Part shown: positions 30,754-39,612 of the stretch, in pieces
Layout of the letters: each line of letters starts with the position of its first letter
Numbering within the stretch: position 1 is the first letter of the stretch
Source: Hamadaea tsunoensis DSM 44101
GTDB taxonomy: Bacteria > Actinomycetota > Actinomycetes > Mycobacteriales > Micromonosporaceae
Direction of reading: 5' to 3'
NCBI RefSeq assembly: GCF_000428945.1
Contig: NZ_AUAX01000042.1
Span: 1 to 51,001 of the forward strand
DNA: 51,001 bases
The notes under the pieces: generated by a model
Databases searched by the model: none
What the model was told of the DNA's origin: nothing
Seen by the model: only the letters and a program-made list of their open reading frames with translations
Made by a program: the position numbers and the translations under genes

Positions 30754-32204
30754 CGAGGGTCTTGGCGCTGCGGACCCTGGGGGCCCCCGCGTTGTGGGTG
30801 TACGCCGTGGGGGCATCTTCGCCGATGACGGTGCTCGTGGGTGGGTTGCCGACGATGTATGCGTCGAGTGGTGTGGTGGGTGTGCCGGCGGGATTCTTGT
30901 TGATCACCCCGATCTTGCTTGCGTTGCTGGTGGGCTATGTGGCGGTGACGCAGCAGGTACCGCATCCTGCGGCGTTCTATGCGGTGGTTGCTCAGGGGAT
31001 TTCGCCGACGGCGGGGATCGCGGCGGGTTTCGTGGGTCTGCTGGGGTACAACGCGATCGGTATTTCTCTGTACGGCCTGCTGGGCTACAACCTTTCGCAG
31101 CTGGCGGGCAGTTGGTGGGTGTGGGCGTCGGCGGCGTTGGCGTTCGTGACGTTGCGGGGGCTGCGTAGCGGCGGCCGCAACGCGAAGATCATGGGCTGTT
31201 TCCTCGCCCTGGAGCTGGGTGTGCTGCTGGTCTATGTGCTGGCCGCGTTCGCCAGCCCGGCCCGTGGCCACGTCGAGTTCGCGAGCCTGTCACCGGCGAA
31301 GCTGTTGGTGAGCGGGGTCGCGATCGTGCTGGTCTTCATGTTGGCGGCCATGACGGGCACCGAAACACCGGGCGCCCACGGTGAAGAGGCGCAGCCCGGC
31401 GCGGCGCGCCGGGCGACGCTCATCGCCGCCGCGGTCATGGGGCCGATGTACGCGTTGTTAGCGTGGGCGATGGCCGTGCACGCAGGCAGCGATCATGTCG
31501 TCGACTCCGCCGGCGCATTCCTCGCCGGCCATGGACCCGGACCGCTGGAGCTGCTGGGAGCTGTCTACGGGTCGGCCGTGACGCACATCAGCAATCTGAT
31601 CTTGGTGACGAGCATCGTGACGGCGATGATCGCGTTCCATTCGACCGGTGCCCGGTACACGTTCGGGATGGCCCGCGAGGGTGTGCTGCCGAAGGGCTGG
31701 GCCGCGGTCGGGCGGGGTGAGCGTGACGGTGCTCCGTGGGCGGCGTCGTTGGTCCAGACCGTGATCGCATCGGGGGTGATCGGCGGCTGGGTGGTGCTGG
31801 GCTGGTCGCCGATGGTGTTGTTCACGTGGCTGTCGACGATCGGAGCGGTTTCGATCTTGACGTTGCTGGTCGTGTCGTCGGTCGCGGCGTTGAAGTTCTT
31901 CAACTCCGGCGCCGGTGGTAACGAGGGCGTTTTCGTGCGCCGGGCCGCGCCGATGGCCGGGTTGGTGTTCGGGTTCCTCGTTCTGGCGATGGCGTTGACC
32001 AACGTCAACGCGCTGTTGAGCCTGCCGCCGGACTCACACCTTTCCCTGTTGGTACCTGGCGTGATCGTGGCGGTCGCCGTGATCGGCGCAATGTGGGGGC
32101 GGACGCTGCGGCGGGATCGGCCGCAGACGTGGCAGGGCACGGGCGCCACGATCGCTGATCCGGTGACGGCCGATGTGACGCGCCTGCATGAGCTGGAGAT
32201 GTGA
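30750..32204 (+). CDS. APC-superfamily amino acid permease
   Basis: 484-aa integral membrane protein with about 12 predicted transmembrane segments (for example SPMTVLVGGLPTMYASSGV, FLLITPILLALLVGYVAV, LLVSGVAIVLVFMLAAMTG). The GTETPGAHGEEAQ loop resembles the conserved E-rich segment of APC transporters. It probably moves an amino acid or amine; with a group II decarboxylase two genes downstream, exchange of an amino acid for its decarboxylation product is plausible. ATG 30750 is chosen because it overlaps the upstream small frame. The stop and the next start overlap (TGATG). Confidence 0.88.
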   Translation: MTRVLALRTLGAPALWVYAVGASSPMTVLVGGLPTMYASSGVVGVPAGFLLITPILLALLVGYVAVTQQVPHPAAFYAVVAQGISPTAGIAAGFVGLLGYNAIGISLYGLLGYNLSQLAGSWWVWASAALAFVTLRGLRSGGRNAKIMGCFLALELGVLLVYVLAAFASPARGHVEFASLSPAKLLVSGVAIVLVFMLAAMTGTETPGAHGEEAQPGAARRATLIAAAVMGPMYALLAWAMAVHAGSDHVVDSAGAFLAGHGPGPLELLGAVYGSAVTHISNLILVTSIVTAMIAFHSTGARYTFGMAREGVLPKGWAAVGRGERDGAPWAASLVQTVIASGVIGGWVVLGWSPMVLFTWLSTIGAVSILTLLVVSSVAALKFFNSGAGGNEGVFVRRAAPMAGLVFGFLVLAMALTNVNALLSLPPDSHLSLLVPGVIVAVAVIGAMWGRTLRRDRPQTWQGTGATIADPVTADVTRLHELEM

Positions 32205-33058
32205 TGGCCGACTACACCTCGACTACCTCGCCCTACCTGGCGGCCGCACAAGCCCCGGCCGGGCAGCGGACCGCTTCTGCGGCGACCGACGGGGAACATC
32301 AGGCGCACGCCGGTCGTGAGCCGCAGTGGATCGCGGACTTGCGCCGCGCGGCGGTCGATCGGGCGAAGCTCGGCGCGGTCCGGCATGCCCGCAACGTGTG
32401 GGAGCTGCGGCACCGGGATCCGTTGTGCCATCACGGTCTGGCGCTGCTGTACACGCAGCCCGAAGTCGACACAGTTCGGGCACGTAACGTCCCGCCCCGC
32501 CAGCCGGCGCCGATGCGCACGGCCATCACGTCCGCGTGGCGGTACTGGCTGGCCGGCCCGGAAGTCGAAGACCTGCCCAGCCTGCTGTTCAAGCTTCACC
32601 AGGAGATGGCACCGCGCCTGCTGGAACCGGGCTTTGACGTCCGCGACTGGCTGACGTTCAAACCCGACCCGGGCATGCAACCCGATGCCGTGTACGCCGG
32701 CATCGCGGCGGTCAGCCTCGACCTGCCAGACCGGCCGTGGCGGGAAGCCAGGCCGACGATCCGCCGGGGGGAGGACATCGCCTCGTACGTGCGCGTCGTG
32801 CTCACCGACGGCACGTTGGTCGCGCTGCTGCGTAAGGGATACAACGACTTCAACCATGTCCGGGTGCAGTCGACGCACAACCTCGCCTTCGCCGACGGGG
32901 CCGCTCCCTACCCGCTGCGCCGGATGACGGCGTCGGAGATGGTCCCCGATCGCGACGACGACAGCGACCCCTTCAAGTGGCTGATCGCCCTGGGCGACAC
33001 CTGCGCGCAGGCCGACAACCGGCGCGTGGTCGGCCGCCAGCCGGGCGGCCGGCGATGA
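32204..33058 (+). CDS. Conserved-looking protein of unknown function (284 aa)
   Basis: ATG 32204 overlaps the permease stop and follows GGAG. The 284-aa product has no signal peptide or membrane segment. Middle parts (SAWRYWLAGPEVEDLPSLLF, SYVRVVLTDGTLVALLRKGY) look like an alpha/beta globular enzyme or binding domain, but I recognise no motif. It is coupled by ATGA to the decarboxylase gene, so the two proteins probably act together. A role in substrate activation or as decarboxylase partner is only a guess. Confidence 0.75.
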   Translation: MADYTSTTSPYLAAAQAPAGQRTASAATDGEHQAHAGREPQWIADLRRAAVDRAKLGAVRHARNVWELRHRDPLCHHGLALLYTQPEVDTVRARNVPPRQPAPMRTAITSAWRYWLAGPEVEDLPSLLFKLHQEMAPRLLEPGFDVRDWLTFKPDPGMQPDAVYAGIAAVSLDLPDRPWREARPTIRRGEDIASYVRVVLTDGTLVALLRKGYNDFNHVRVQSTHNLAFADGAAPYPLRRMTASEMVPDRDDDSDPFKWLIALGDTCAQADNRRVVGRQPGGRR

Positions 33059-34266
33059 CCTTTCCCGCAGTCGACCCCCATCTCACCCTCGCGGCGGTGG
33101 CTGAGCGCTGGACGGCAGGCCGGCGTACCAACATCGCCTTTCCCGGCGCCTACGATCTCGGCCCCCTGATCGACCAGCATTTTGCGGCCGCAGGGCTGTG
33201 GAGCCAACTGGGCAACAACATCGGCTCCCCGTACGACGACGGGCACGGCCACGACCATTCCAAACCACAGGAACGCCAGGTCGTCGACCTGCTCGCCGAC
33301 ATGTTCGGTGCCCCGGCCAGCCGGTGGGGGTACGTGACCAGCGGCTCGACCGAATCCACCCTCCACGCCCTCTACGACGCCAAACAGCAGCTTCCGGGAC
33401 TGGTCGTCTACACCTCCGCCGACGCCCACTACTCGGTAGTCAAGCTGTGCGTGCTCCTACGCCTGCCGTGGGTGATCGTCGAGGCGACCGACGACGGCCG
33501 CATCGACCTGGCCGACCTCGGGCAGGAGATGGGCCGCCGCCGCGACCAACCAGCGATGGTCGTCGCCACGGCGGGAACGACCATCACCGAGGGGTGCGAC
33601 GACGTGGCCGCGATCGCCGACCTGTGCCACCGGTACGCGCGCGGCCGGTGGCGCCTGCACGTCGACGCGGCCCTGGCCGGCCCGCCACTCGGCCTGCTCC
33701 CGGCGTCGGTCCGGCCGGCGTTCGACTTCGCGGCCGGAGCGACCTCCATCGGGATCAGCGGGCACAAGTCGCTGAGCACCTGCGATCCCTGCGGGGTGAT
33801 CGTGTATGCCGAGCCGCCCTATGCGGCCGCCCGGGCGCAGATCGCCTACACCGGCACCGCCGACGTCACGATGAGCGGATCGCGCAGCGCCCGCACACCG
33901 CTGAAACTGTGGCTGGTCCTCAACGCCCTGGGCGCTGACGGACACCGCGAGCGGTTCGACGTCGCGCGGCAGGTCGCCGCGTACGCGCATGACCGGCTGC
34001 GCACGATCGGCGTGGCCGCCGAACGCAACCCGCACGCCTTCACCGTCTACTTCCCGCCGCCACCCGCCGGGCTGACCGAACGGTGGGCGATCGCCACCGA
34101 CCGCCGCTACGGGCACATCATCTGCATGCCCGGCATCGAACCGGCCCAAGTCGACGAGTTCGCCCGCGACTGGGCGAAACTCCTGCCGAAGTCCCGCAGA
34201 CTGGTCCGCCCCCGCCGACCCGCCGCACACGCTGAGGAGCCGGTCACCGTCGGGGGCACGGCATGA
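33055..34266 (+). CDS. PLP-dependent group II decarboxylase (histidine decarboxylase-like)
   Basis: 403-aa fold-type I PLP enzyme. The cofactor lysine is Lys238 in GISGHKSLS; His125 in ADAHYSVVK stacks on the ring and Asp204 in LHVDAA binds the pyridine nitrogen. The order (SGSTES phosphate loop, HYSV, HVDAA, SGHKS) matches bacterial histidine/serine decarboxylases, although the usual GGTEGN is replaced by SGSTEST, which may change substrate. It likely converts an amino acid to an amine. Start overlaps the previous stop (ATGA). Confidence 0.88.
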   Translation: MTFPAVDPHLTLAAVAERWTAGRRTNIAFPGAYDLGPLIDQHFAAAGLWSQLGNNIGSPYDDGHGHDHSKPQERQVVDLLADMFGAPASRWGYVTSGSTESTLHALYDAKQQLPGLVVYTSADAHYSVVKLCVLLRLPWVIVEATDDGRIDLADLGQEMGRRRDQPAMVVATAGTTITEGCDDVAAIADLCHRYARGRWRLHVDAALAGPPLGLLPASVRPAFDFAAGATSIGISGHKSLSTCDPCGVIVYAEPPYAAARAQIAYTGTADVTMSGSRSARTPLKLWLVLNALGADGHRERFDVARQVAAYAHDRLRTIGVAAERNPHAFTVYFPPPPAGLTERWAIATDRRYGHIICMPGIEPAQVDEFARDWAKLLPKSRRLVRPRRPAAHAEEPVTVGGTA

Positions 34267-34496
34267 AGATCCTCGACCTCACCCCACGTCGACGACCACG
34301 GCGAGCAGACCGCGCCGTGTCCATGAGGCTGCCCCGACAGCGCTACCACCGCGCCGGCGGGGCACCGGTCAGCGCCGCCGATGCCTGCGGCACTGCCCCC
34401 GACCGCAGACCGCCGGCCGGCCCCGGCGATCACGCATCGGCGGCGCTGACCCAACGTCGATCCGCGCTCCATTCGCACCTGGACCAGCCGCGATGA
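34263..34496 (+). CDS. Small basic protein (77 aa), operon member
   Basis: ATG 34263 and TGA 34496 both overlap neighbouring genes in ATGA fashion, which is the main reason to call it. The product is rich in Arg and Pro (LTPRRRPRRADRAVSMRLPRQR) with a low-complexity, probably disordered C-terminus and a single Cys. No domain is recognised. It could be a precursor-like peptide, an adaptor or a spacer frame that keeps translation running through the operon. Confidence 0.55.
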   Translation: MKILDLTPRRRPRRADRAVSMRLPRQRYHRAGGAPVSAADACGTAPDRRPPAGPGDHASAALTQRRSALHSHLDQPR

Positions 34497-34858
34497 CGAC
34501 AACCACGCAACCTCACCTGCCCTCGTCGCTGCTGCAAATACTGACCTGCGCCCAGTGCAAGGAACTGGTCCTGCCGTGGCTCGATCCGACGATCGGCCCC
34601 GTGTACGACTGTCAGCCGGTATGTCGCCCGCTGCCGCTCGACGCCCGGGAACTCGAACACCAACTCCACCGCGCACTGGCCGGCATCGTGGCCATGGACC
34701 GCGCTGCGCAGGTCCTGGAGCGGATCGTCATCACCGACGCCAGCCCCAGCGGCCTGCACCTCATCTGGAAGGTCAACCTGCCACCGCGGCCACAGCCGCC
34801 GGCCACGCCACCGCCGTCTGAGGGGTTCGTGCCTCCCCGGCCCCGGAGCCGACCATGA
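34493..34858 (+). CDS. Small zinc-ribbon-like protein (121 aa)
   Basis: 121-aa product with CAQC near residue 19 and two further cysteines in VYDCQPVCR, a possible four-cysteine metal site. A short helical region (LEHQLHRALAGIVAMDRAAQV) and a Pro-rich tail follow. Both ends overlap neighbouring genes by ATGA. No family recognised. It may be an adaptor for the operon enzymes. Confidence 0.65.
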   Translation: MTTTTQPHLPSSLLQILTCAQCKELVLPWLDPTIGPVYDCQPVCRPLPLDARELEHQLHRALAGIVAMDRAAQVLERIVITDASPSGLHLIWKVNLPPRPQPPATPPPSEGFVPPRPRSRP

Positions 34859-35013
34859 CCGTCGACCTGATCCACGCCCGGCTCGTGTTCCTCCACCTCC
34901 GACTGCGCGACCAGCTGCTCGTGCCGGGCCTGATCGTCGTGGTCCTCGGCAGCCCCGCGTCCCTGTTCGCGCCCGTCGCCACGGTGTACGCCCGGCGGGC
35001 GGCCTTCGCATGA
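34855..35013 (+). CDS. Very small membrane-like peptide (52 aa)
   Basis: ATG 34855 overlaps the previous stop and TGA 35013 overlaps the ABC ATPase start (ATGA on both sides), so it is very probably translated. The peptide has a central hydrophobic stretch LLVPGLIVVVLGSPASLF flanked by Arg residues, compatible with one membrane segment. No family is recognised. Given its position it could be a small membrane partner of the ABC ATPase. Confidence 0.55.
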   Translation: MTVDLIHARLVFLHLRLRDQLLVPGLIVVVLGSPASLFAPVATVYARRAAFA

Positions 35014-35738
35014 CCGATGCCCTGCTCCAGGTCGACGCCGTCACCTACCGGTACGGCGATCTGGTCGCCGTCGACGACTTCACTCTGGTCGTCCAGCCGG
35101 GGGAGCGGCTGGCGCTGCGCGGCGCGAGCGGCGCTGGGAAGTCCACATTGCTCGACCTCATCGACGGTACGGTCACGCCCGCGGCCGGGCGGATTGTGTT
35201 CGCCGGCCAGGACATCACCGCATGGTCGGCGGATCGGCGGGCGGCCATGGGGATCGCGCGGGTCTTCCAAAAACCGCAGTCTGCCGAGTGGTTGACCGTC
35301 TGCGACAACATCCTGCACGGGGCCCGCCAGCACCGTCGCCAAGGCGTGCACGTAGTCCGGCAGGGTGCCGCCCTAGTCAACGCCCTCAACGCCAACGCCT
35401 ACGACCTGGCTGCCTGGGCGGGACTGCGAGACCTCGCCGACGTGCTGGCCGGGGAGCTGTCGTACGGCCAACGTCGCCGGCTCGATCTGGCGATGGCCAT
35501 GGCCGTCGAACCGATGCTGCTGCTGCTCGACGAACCGACCGCCGGACTGTCTTCCGAGGAGGCCGGGTTCGTCGGCGCGCTGTTGCGTAACCTGCCGGTC
35601 CAGATCGCCTACCTGCTCGTGGAGAACGACTCGGTGATCGCCGACCGGCGTACCTCGACCGCTGTGCACTTCAACCAGCCGCCGCTGCTGCGGAGGCGCC
35701 GCGATGAGCCGGACCGTCCTGCAGGAGGCGAACGATGA
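35010..35738 (+). CDS. ABC transporter-type ATPase with altered H-loop
   Basis: 242-aa ABC ATPase: Walker A GASGAGKST (38-46), Q-loop FQKPQ, signature LSYGQRRRLD (150-159) and Walker B LLLLDEPTAG (Asp174-Glu175). The overall pattern resembles branched-chain amino-acid (LivG/LivF) ATPases. The H-loop position reads LLVENDSV, with Asn206 instead of the switch His, so ATP hydrolysis may be weak or altered. No classical permease gene is adjacent; the 52-aa peptide before it or the polytopic protein at 36986 could be its membrane partner. It is coupled to both neighbours. Confidence 0.85.
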   Translation: MTDALLQVDAVTYRYGDLVAVDDFTLVVQPGERLALRGASGAGKSTLLDLIDGTVTPAAGRIVFAGQDITAWSADRRAAMGIARVFQKPQSAEWLTVCDNILHGARQHRRQGVHVVRQGAALVNALNANAYDLAAWAGLRDLADVLAGELSYGQRRRLDLAMAMAVEPMLLLLDEPTAGLSSEEAGFVGALLRNLPVQIAYLLVENDSVIADRRTSTAVHFNQPPLLRRRRDEPDRPAGGER

Positions 35739-35902
35739 ACCTGGAGAAGACCACGCCGCCGAGCGGCACCATCGCGACCTGCCGCGGCTGCCCGCGCCCG
35801 GTGGTCTGGGACGACGTCCACGGCTGGATGCACACCCATTCCGACCAGCCGCCCGTACTCCGTACGCACCACGTGGCCGACGCCGTCTGGCCGCAGCGAT
35901 GA
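35735..35902 (+). CDS. Very small CxxC/His protein (55 aa)
   Basis: ATG 35735 follows CAGGAGG and overlaps the ABC gene stop; its TGA overlaps the kinase start. The 55-aa product has CRGC (16-19) and a cluster of His (DVHGWMHTHS, RTHHVAD), suggesting a small zinc-finger fold. Two ATGA overlaps plus a strong ribosome site make it a good gene call. Function unknown; possible adaptor. Confidence 0.7.
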   Translation: MNLEKTTPPSGTIATCRGCPRPVVWDDVHGWMHTHSDQPPVLRTHHVADAVWPQR

Positions 35903-36963
35903 ACGCAGCCCTGACCCTCCAGCCCGGCGGGTTCCTGCGCGGCCCGCAGCGGCGTACCCCACCAGCCACCCGCGACCCCCGGCCGCCGATCGTGCCGTAC
36001 CCGGCGGCCGTCACCCGGCCCGGCTGGACGCACCTGCCACAGCGCCTCCGCGACGAGATCGACGAGCGGTCCGGGCAGCCGGTCATCGACGCGACCCCGT
36101 CGGCGGCCGGGTTCAGCGCCACGTTCGCCGCGGTCCTCACCCACGCCGACGGCCGCCGGTCCTTCTGCAAGGCCGCACCCGCCGCCAGCCCGACCGGCCA
36201 GGCGTACGTCCGTGAAGCCCTGATCGTGGCCCGGCTGCCCGCCGACATCCCCGCAGCCCGGCTGCGCTGGCACCACCACACCGACTGGATCATCGCCGTC
36301 TACGACGCCATCGACGGCGCCAGCCCGGCCCGCGGCTGGACGAGCGACCCCACGCCGATCCTCGCCGCCGTCACGAACACGGCCCATGGGCTCACCCACG
36401 TCTCCGGGGCGCTGCGCGCCGCGGCCCGGCCGGCAGAACCGCTGCCCGCCGGATGGGCCGACATCGCCGAGGGCGTACGGCCGCTGCCCACCCACGCCGC
36501 CGCCCTCGCACCGCTCGCGCCGTCGATGGCCCGCTGGGAAGCCGACTTCCTGACCGCCGTCGCAGACACCCGCGAACTCGCCCACTACGACGTGCGGCCA
36601 GACAACCTGATGGCCAACGAGCACGGACGGGTCTGGCTGGTCGACTGGGCCACCCTACGCCCCGGCCCATCCTATGTAGACACGGTGATGCTGGCGATCG
36701 GCGCCGCCGACGATGGCGCCGAGCCGCAGCGGTTCTTCGACCAAGCGGCACCGAAGGTTACAGGCGACCAGGTCGACCAGACCCTGGCGTGGCTGTCGGG
36801 AGCGTGGCTCGCATACGCCGGCGACCCACCGCGGCCCGACGCCCCGCATCTGCGTCACCACCAGCTGCGCAGCGGCCTGCTCGCCTGGGAGTGGCTCGCC
36901 CACCGCCACGGCCTGCCCCACACACCTGCCTTCCCGACCGGCGCCGGGCACACCCCGGCCTAA
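35899..36963 (+). CDS. Aminoglycoside phosphotransferase-like kinase
   Basis: 354-aa protein with the APH/choline-kinase fold: an SFCKAA strand giving the ATP-binding Lys91, Glu106 in the following helix, the catalytic loop HYDVRPDNLM (His229, Asp231, Asn236) and the metal-binding Asp249 in VWLVDWA. Such kinases phosphorylate small molecules or resemble protein kinases. In this operon the substrate is more likely a pathway intermediate than an antibiotic. Start overlaps the previous gene (ATGA). Confidence 0.85.
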   Translation: MNAALTLQPGGFLRGPQRRTPPATRDPRPPIVPYPAAVTRPGWTHLPQRLRDEIDERSGQPVIDATPSAAGFSATFAAVLTHADGRRSFCKAAPAASPTGQAYVREALIVARLPADIPAARLRWHHHTDWIIAVYDAIDGASPARGWTSDPTPILAAVTNTAHGLTHVSGALRAAARPAEPLPAGWADIAEGVRPLPTHAAALAPLAPSMARWEADFLTAVADTRELAHYDVRPDNLMANEHGRVWLVDWATLRPGPSYVDTVMLAIGAADDGAEPQRFFDQAAPKVTGDQVDQTLAWLSGAWLAYAGDPPRPDAPHLRHHQLRSGLLAWEWLAHRHGLPHTPAFPTGAGHTPA

Positions 36964-36985
36964 CCCAGAAAGCCTGCCACCTGCC

Positions 36986-38590
36986 ATGTCACGCCTGCGT
37001 CTTCTGGCCACCGCGCTGTTCACCGCCGCGACCCTGCCGCTGCTGCTGCTCACCGGCGCGATCGGGTCCGCAGCCCGGCTCGCGTCGATCGCCCTGCCCG
37101 TCGCGATCCTCACCGCAGGGACGGTGACCTGGCTGCTGTGCCGACCCCGGCTGCGGCCCGCGGACCGGCTGTCGACGTACGTGGCCGACCTCAGCCCGGC
37201 GCTGAGCATCGCCGCGACCGCCGTCGCCTTGGTCTGCTGGACCCTGCTGCAATTCGGCGCGTACGCCGCGGCCGCGTACCTGATCGACGGCGAGAACCTG
37301 GGCGCTGCTTACCCGCTGGGCCTGATCGCGCCCGCCATCGGCACGGTCGCCGCGAGTTGGTGGCCCTCGCGACCAACCAGACTACGTCCACAATGGTTTG
37401 TCGGCCCGGCGTTGATCGTGTTCGTCCTGGACTGCCTCGACCACATGTCGGCCATCCGGATATGGAGCGGCCTGCTCGGTCCGAACTCATGGCTGTCGGA
37501 GGCCGTCGGTGTGCTGCTGCTGATCGCCGCGCTCGCCGGGACGCTGGGCCGTTTGCACGGCGGCGGCAGTATCCGCCGGCGAACGATCGCCGAGAACGCC
37601 ACCATGGCCGCTGTCGCCGTCCTGGCCGCCTGGTTCGGCTACGACATCGTGTTCGCCGTCGCCGGCCATCTGCCGCCCGCGCCGATCGGCGCCACCGACA
37701 CAGCGATCACCGGCACCGGCGGCCCGGCCGGGCAGCAGATCGGGGTCGACGCGTTGCACCAGGTGGCCGACAACGTACGCGGTCTGATGTACGTCGTCTG
37801 CGACGACGTCGGCGCCTGGCCGATGCTCATCGCGGCCGTCACCGCGGCCGTGCTGTTCGGCCGCATGATGACCGACCAGATCGACACGCTGCGCCGGCTG
37901 CGCACCGGGGCCAGCAGCCCGGCACCGGCACCCTCCGCGACGGCCCGGCTGCTGCACCTGTGCGCAGTGTGCGCCGGGCCCCCGCTCGTCCTCGCGTTCG
38001 GTCCCGGCCCGGCCGCGTACACGGCGATCGTCGTCGGCGGCCTCGGCCCGACCTTCCTACTGATCTTCGCCGCCGTCGGGTACGCCCGGCAGCGCCACCT
38101 CGAATGGGGCCCGCTGTCAGGCATCCCCAGCGGTACGGTCCTGACGCTGATCGCGGTCACCCCGGCGGCCGCCCTGACCGTCGCGCTGCCGCGCATGTTC
38201 GCCTGGACCTGGTCCACCCCGGCCAGCTGGTACGCCGCCGTCATCTACCCGGCGACCGCAGCAGCCGCCGGCGCGGCCGGGCTGTGGCTGCGTCGAAGCC
38301 GCCCGGCGACCTACGACAAGGCTCAGTACAGCGTGCGCGGCCCGGCCGCGGACCCGTACGCCGACCTGGAAGACATGAGCCACCCCGGCTGGCCTGTCCG
38401 CGACGGCCACATCGTCCGGGTCGGGGACCGGATCGTGGTGACGCTCGACGACGGCCGGCCCACCGAAGCCGTCATCGAGGCCGGCGACGACCAGCAACGG
38501 CCGGTCATCCGGATCGGCGCCAGTGCACTGCTGGCCGTCGACCCGGCCGCCATCCACGTACCGACCATCACCGCAGCGGTGACCGCATGA
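36986..38590 (+). CDS. Polytopic membrane protein with C-terminal soluble domain
   Basis: 534-aa protein with roughly ten to twelve hydrophobic segments between residues 5 and 430 (LATALFTAATLPLLLLTGAIG, ALPVAILTAGTVTWLLC, AIVVGGLGPTFLLIFAAVGYA), then a soluble tail of about 90 residues (VRVGDRIVVTLDDGRPTEAV). I recognise no transporter family. It may be the membrane partner for the ABC ATPase two genes upstream or a sensor. ATG 36986 lies 22 bases after the kinase stop; its own stop overlaps the next start (ATGA). Confidence 0.8.
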   Translation: MSRLRLLATALFTAATLPLLLLTGAIGSAARLASIALPVAILTAGTVTWLLCRPRLRPADRLSTYVADLSPALSIAATAVALVCWTLLQFGAYAAAAYLIDGENLGAAYPLGLIAPAIGTVAASWWPSRPTRLRPQWFVGPALIVFVLDCLDHMSAIRIWSGLLGPNSWLSEAVGVLLLIAALAGTLGRLHGGGSIRRRTIAENATMAAVAVLAAWFGYDIVFAVAGHLPPAPIGATDTAITGTGGPAGQQIGVDALHQVADNVRGLMYVVCDDVGAWPMLIAAVTAAVLFGRMMTDQIDTLRRLRTGASSPAPAPSATARLLHLCAVCAGPPLVLAFGPGPAAYTAIVVGGLGPTFLLIFAAVGYARQRHLEWGPLSGIPSGTVLTLIAVTPAAALTVALPRMFAWTWSTPASWYAAVIYPATAAAAGAAGLWLRRSRPATYDKAQYSVRGPAADPYADLEDMSHPGWPVRDGHIVRVGDRIVVTLDDGRPTEAVIEAGDDQQRPVIRIGASALLAVDPAAIHVPTITAAVTA

Positions 38591-39612
38591 GCACGTTCCT
38601 GCGTACCGCGGCGGCCGTAGTGGCAGCCGCCGCGTCGCTGACCACGATCGCGCTGGCCCGCGACCCGCACCACGACGTATCGCGTCCGGCCGTCGTGTTC
38701 GTCCCGGCGGCCGACCCGATCATCTTCCCGCAACCGACAGTCACATACGTCCACTATCGACAGTGGACGTTTGATCCGCTGCACCCGATCGCCGGTGTCG
38801 TCTCCTCGGACGTACGGGTGTGGTGGAACATCGACGGCGCCGCGCTCATCCAGCGGTGCAACGTCACCGAAACCAAAAGCATGCAACCGATCGTCGACCT
38901 GGCCGGCCCAAAGCTGTGTCCCGACATGCAGCACCTGCCCGCCGGACGATTCAGCATCCCGGCGGCCCAGCCGCTACCGACCGACGAGCCGGCCATGCGG
39001 CGCGTCCTCTCCGTCTACGCCGCCGCAACCAGCGGCCACAGCCTGATCACCGCCACCGCCGCCCTGTACCGCCAGCACATCCTCAACCCCCAGCAGCGAG
39101 CCGCCGTCCTGCTCGTCCTCGCCGACATCCCGCAGCTGATGCTGCGCGGCAACATCACCGACCGGGCGGGCCGACCCGGCGAGGCCTACACCCTCGACCG
39201 CACCGAGCCCGACGGCGCGACCATCGAGGAACTCCTCGCCATCGACCCGCACAACGGCGACATCCTCGGCTACGACAAGGTGCTCATCAAACCGGGCGTC
39301 GGCAGCGAGATGCGACCGAACACCGTCGTGGAATCCGTGACCTACCTCGACACGGCCACCGCGTACGCGATCCCGAGCACCCCGGCGATGTGGTGCAGCG
39401 GCGACGACTGCACCAGCATCGATCCCGCCGCACCACCACCATCAGCCACCGCCCGTCCACGTCCGTCCCGCTCCACAGCAGCTTCGGGCGCCCACCCCGA
39501 CGGCAGCCTGGACGGGGTCGGCCAGACCGGGAGACGGTGGCCTGGGGCGCTGACCGCGACTACGGGCGCGATGATGGCGGCCCGAGCCGGCAGGCAGGCG
39601 GATGCCCGATGA
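38587..39612 (+). CDS. Exported CU044_5270-like protein
   Basis: 341-aa protein with an N-terminal signal or anchor (FLRTAAAVVAAAASLTTIALA). The body follows the pattern of actinobacterial CU044_5270-family proteins: an early Y-x-x-x-QWTFD strand, a central LPTDEPAMRRVL segment, QRAAVLLVLADIPQL, then GRPGEAYTL and a DPHNGDILGY turn. Function of the family is unknown; members are membrane-anchored and usually act beside sigma factors or transport systems. The tail after residue 290 is low-complexity. It is coupled to a second protein of the same type. Confidence 0.65.
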   Translation: MSTFLRTAAAVVAAAASLTTIALARDPHHDVSRPAVVFVPAADPIIFPQPTVTYVHYRQWTFDPLHPIAGVVSSDVRVWWNIDGAALIQRCNVTETKSMQPIVDLAGPKLCPDMQHLPAGRFSIPAAQPLPTDEPAMRRVLSVYAAATSGHSLITATAALYRQHILNPQQRAAVLLVLADIPQLMLRGNITDRAGRPGEAYTLDRTEPDGATIEELLAIDPHNGDILGYDKVLIKPGVGSEMRPNTVVESVTYLDTATAYAIPSTPAMWCSGDDCTSIDPAAPPPSATARPRPSRSTAASGAHPDGSLDGVGQTGRRWPGALTATTGAMMAARAGRQADAR

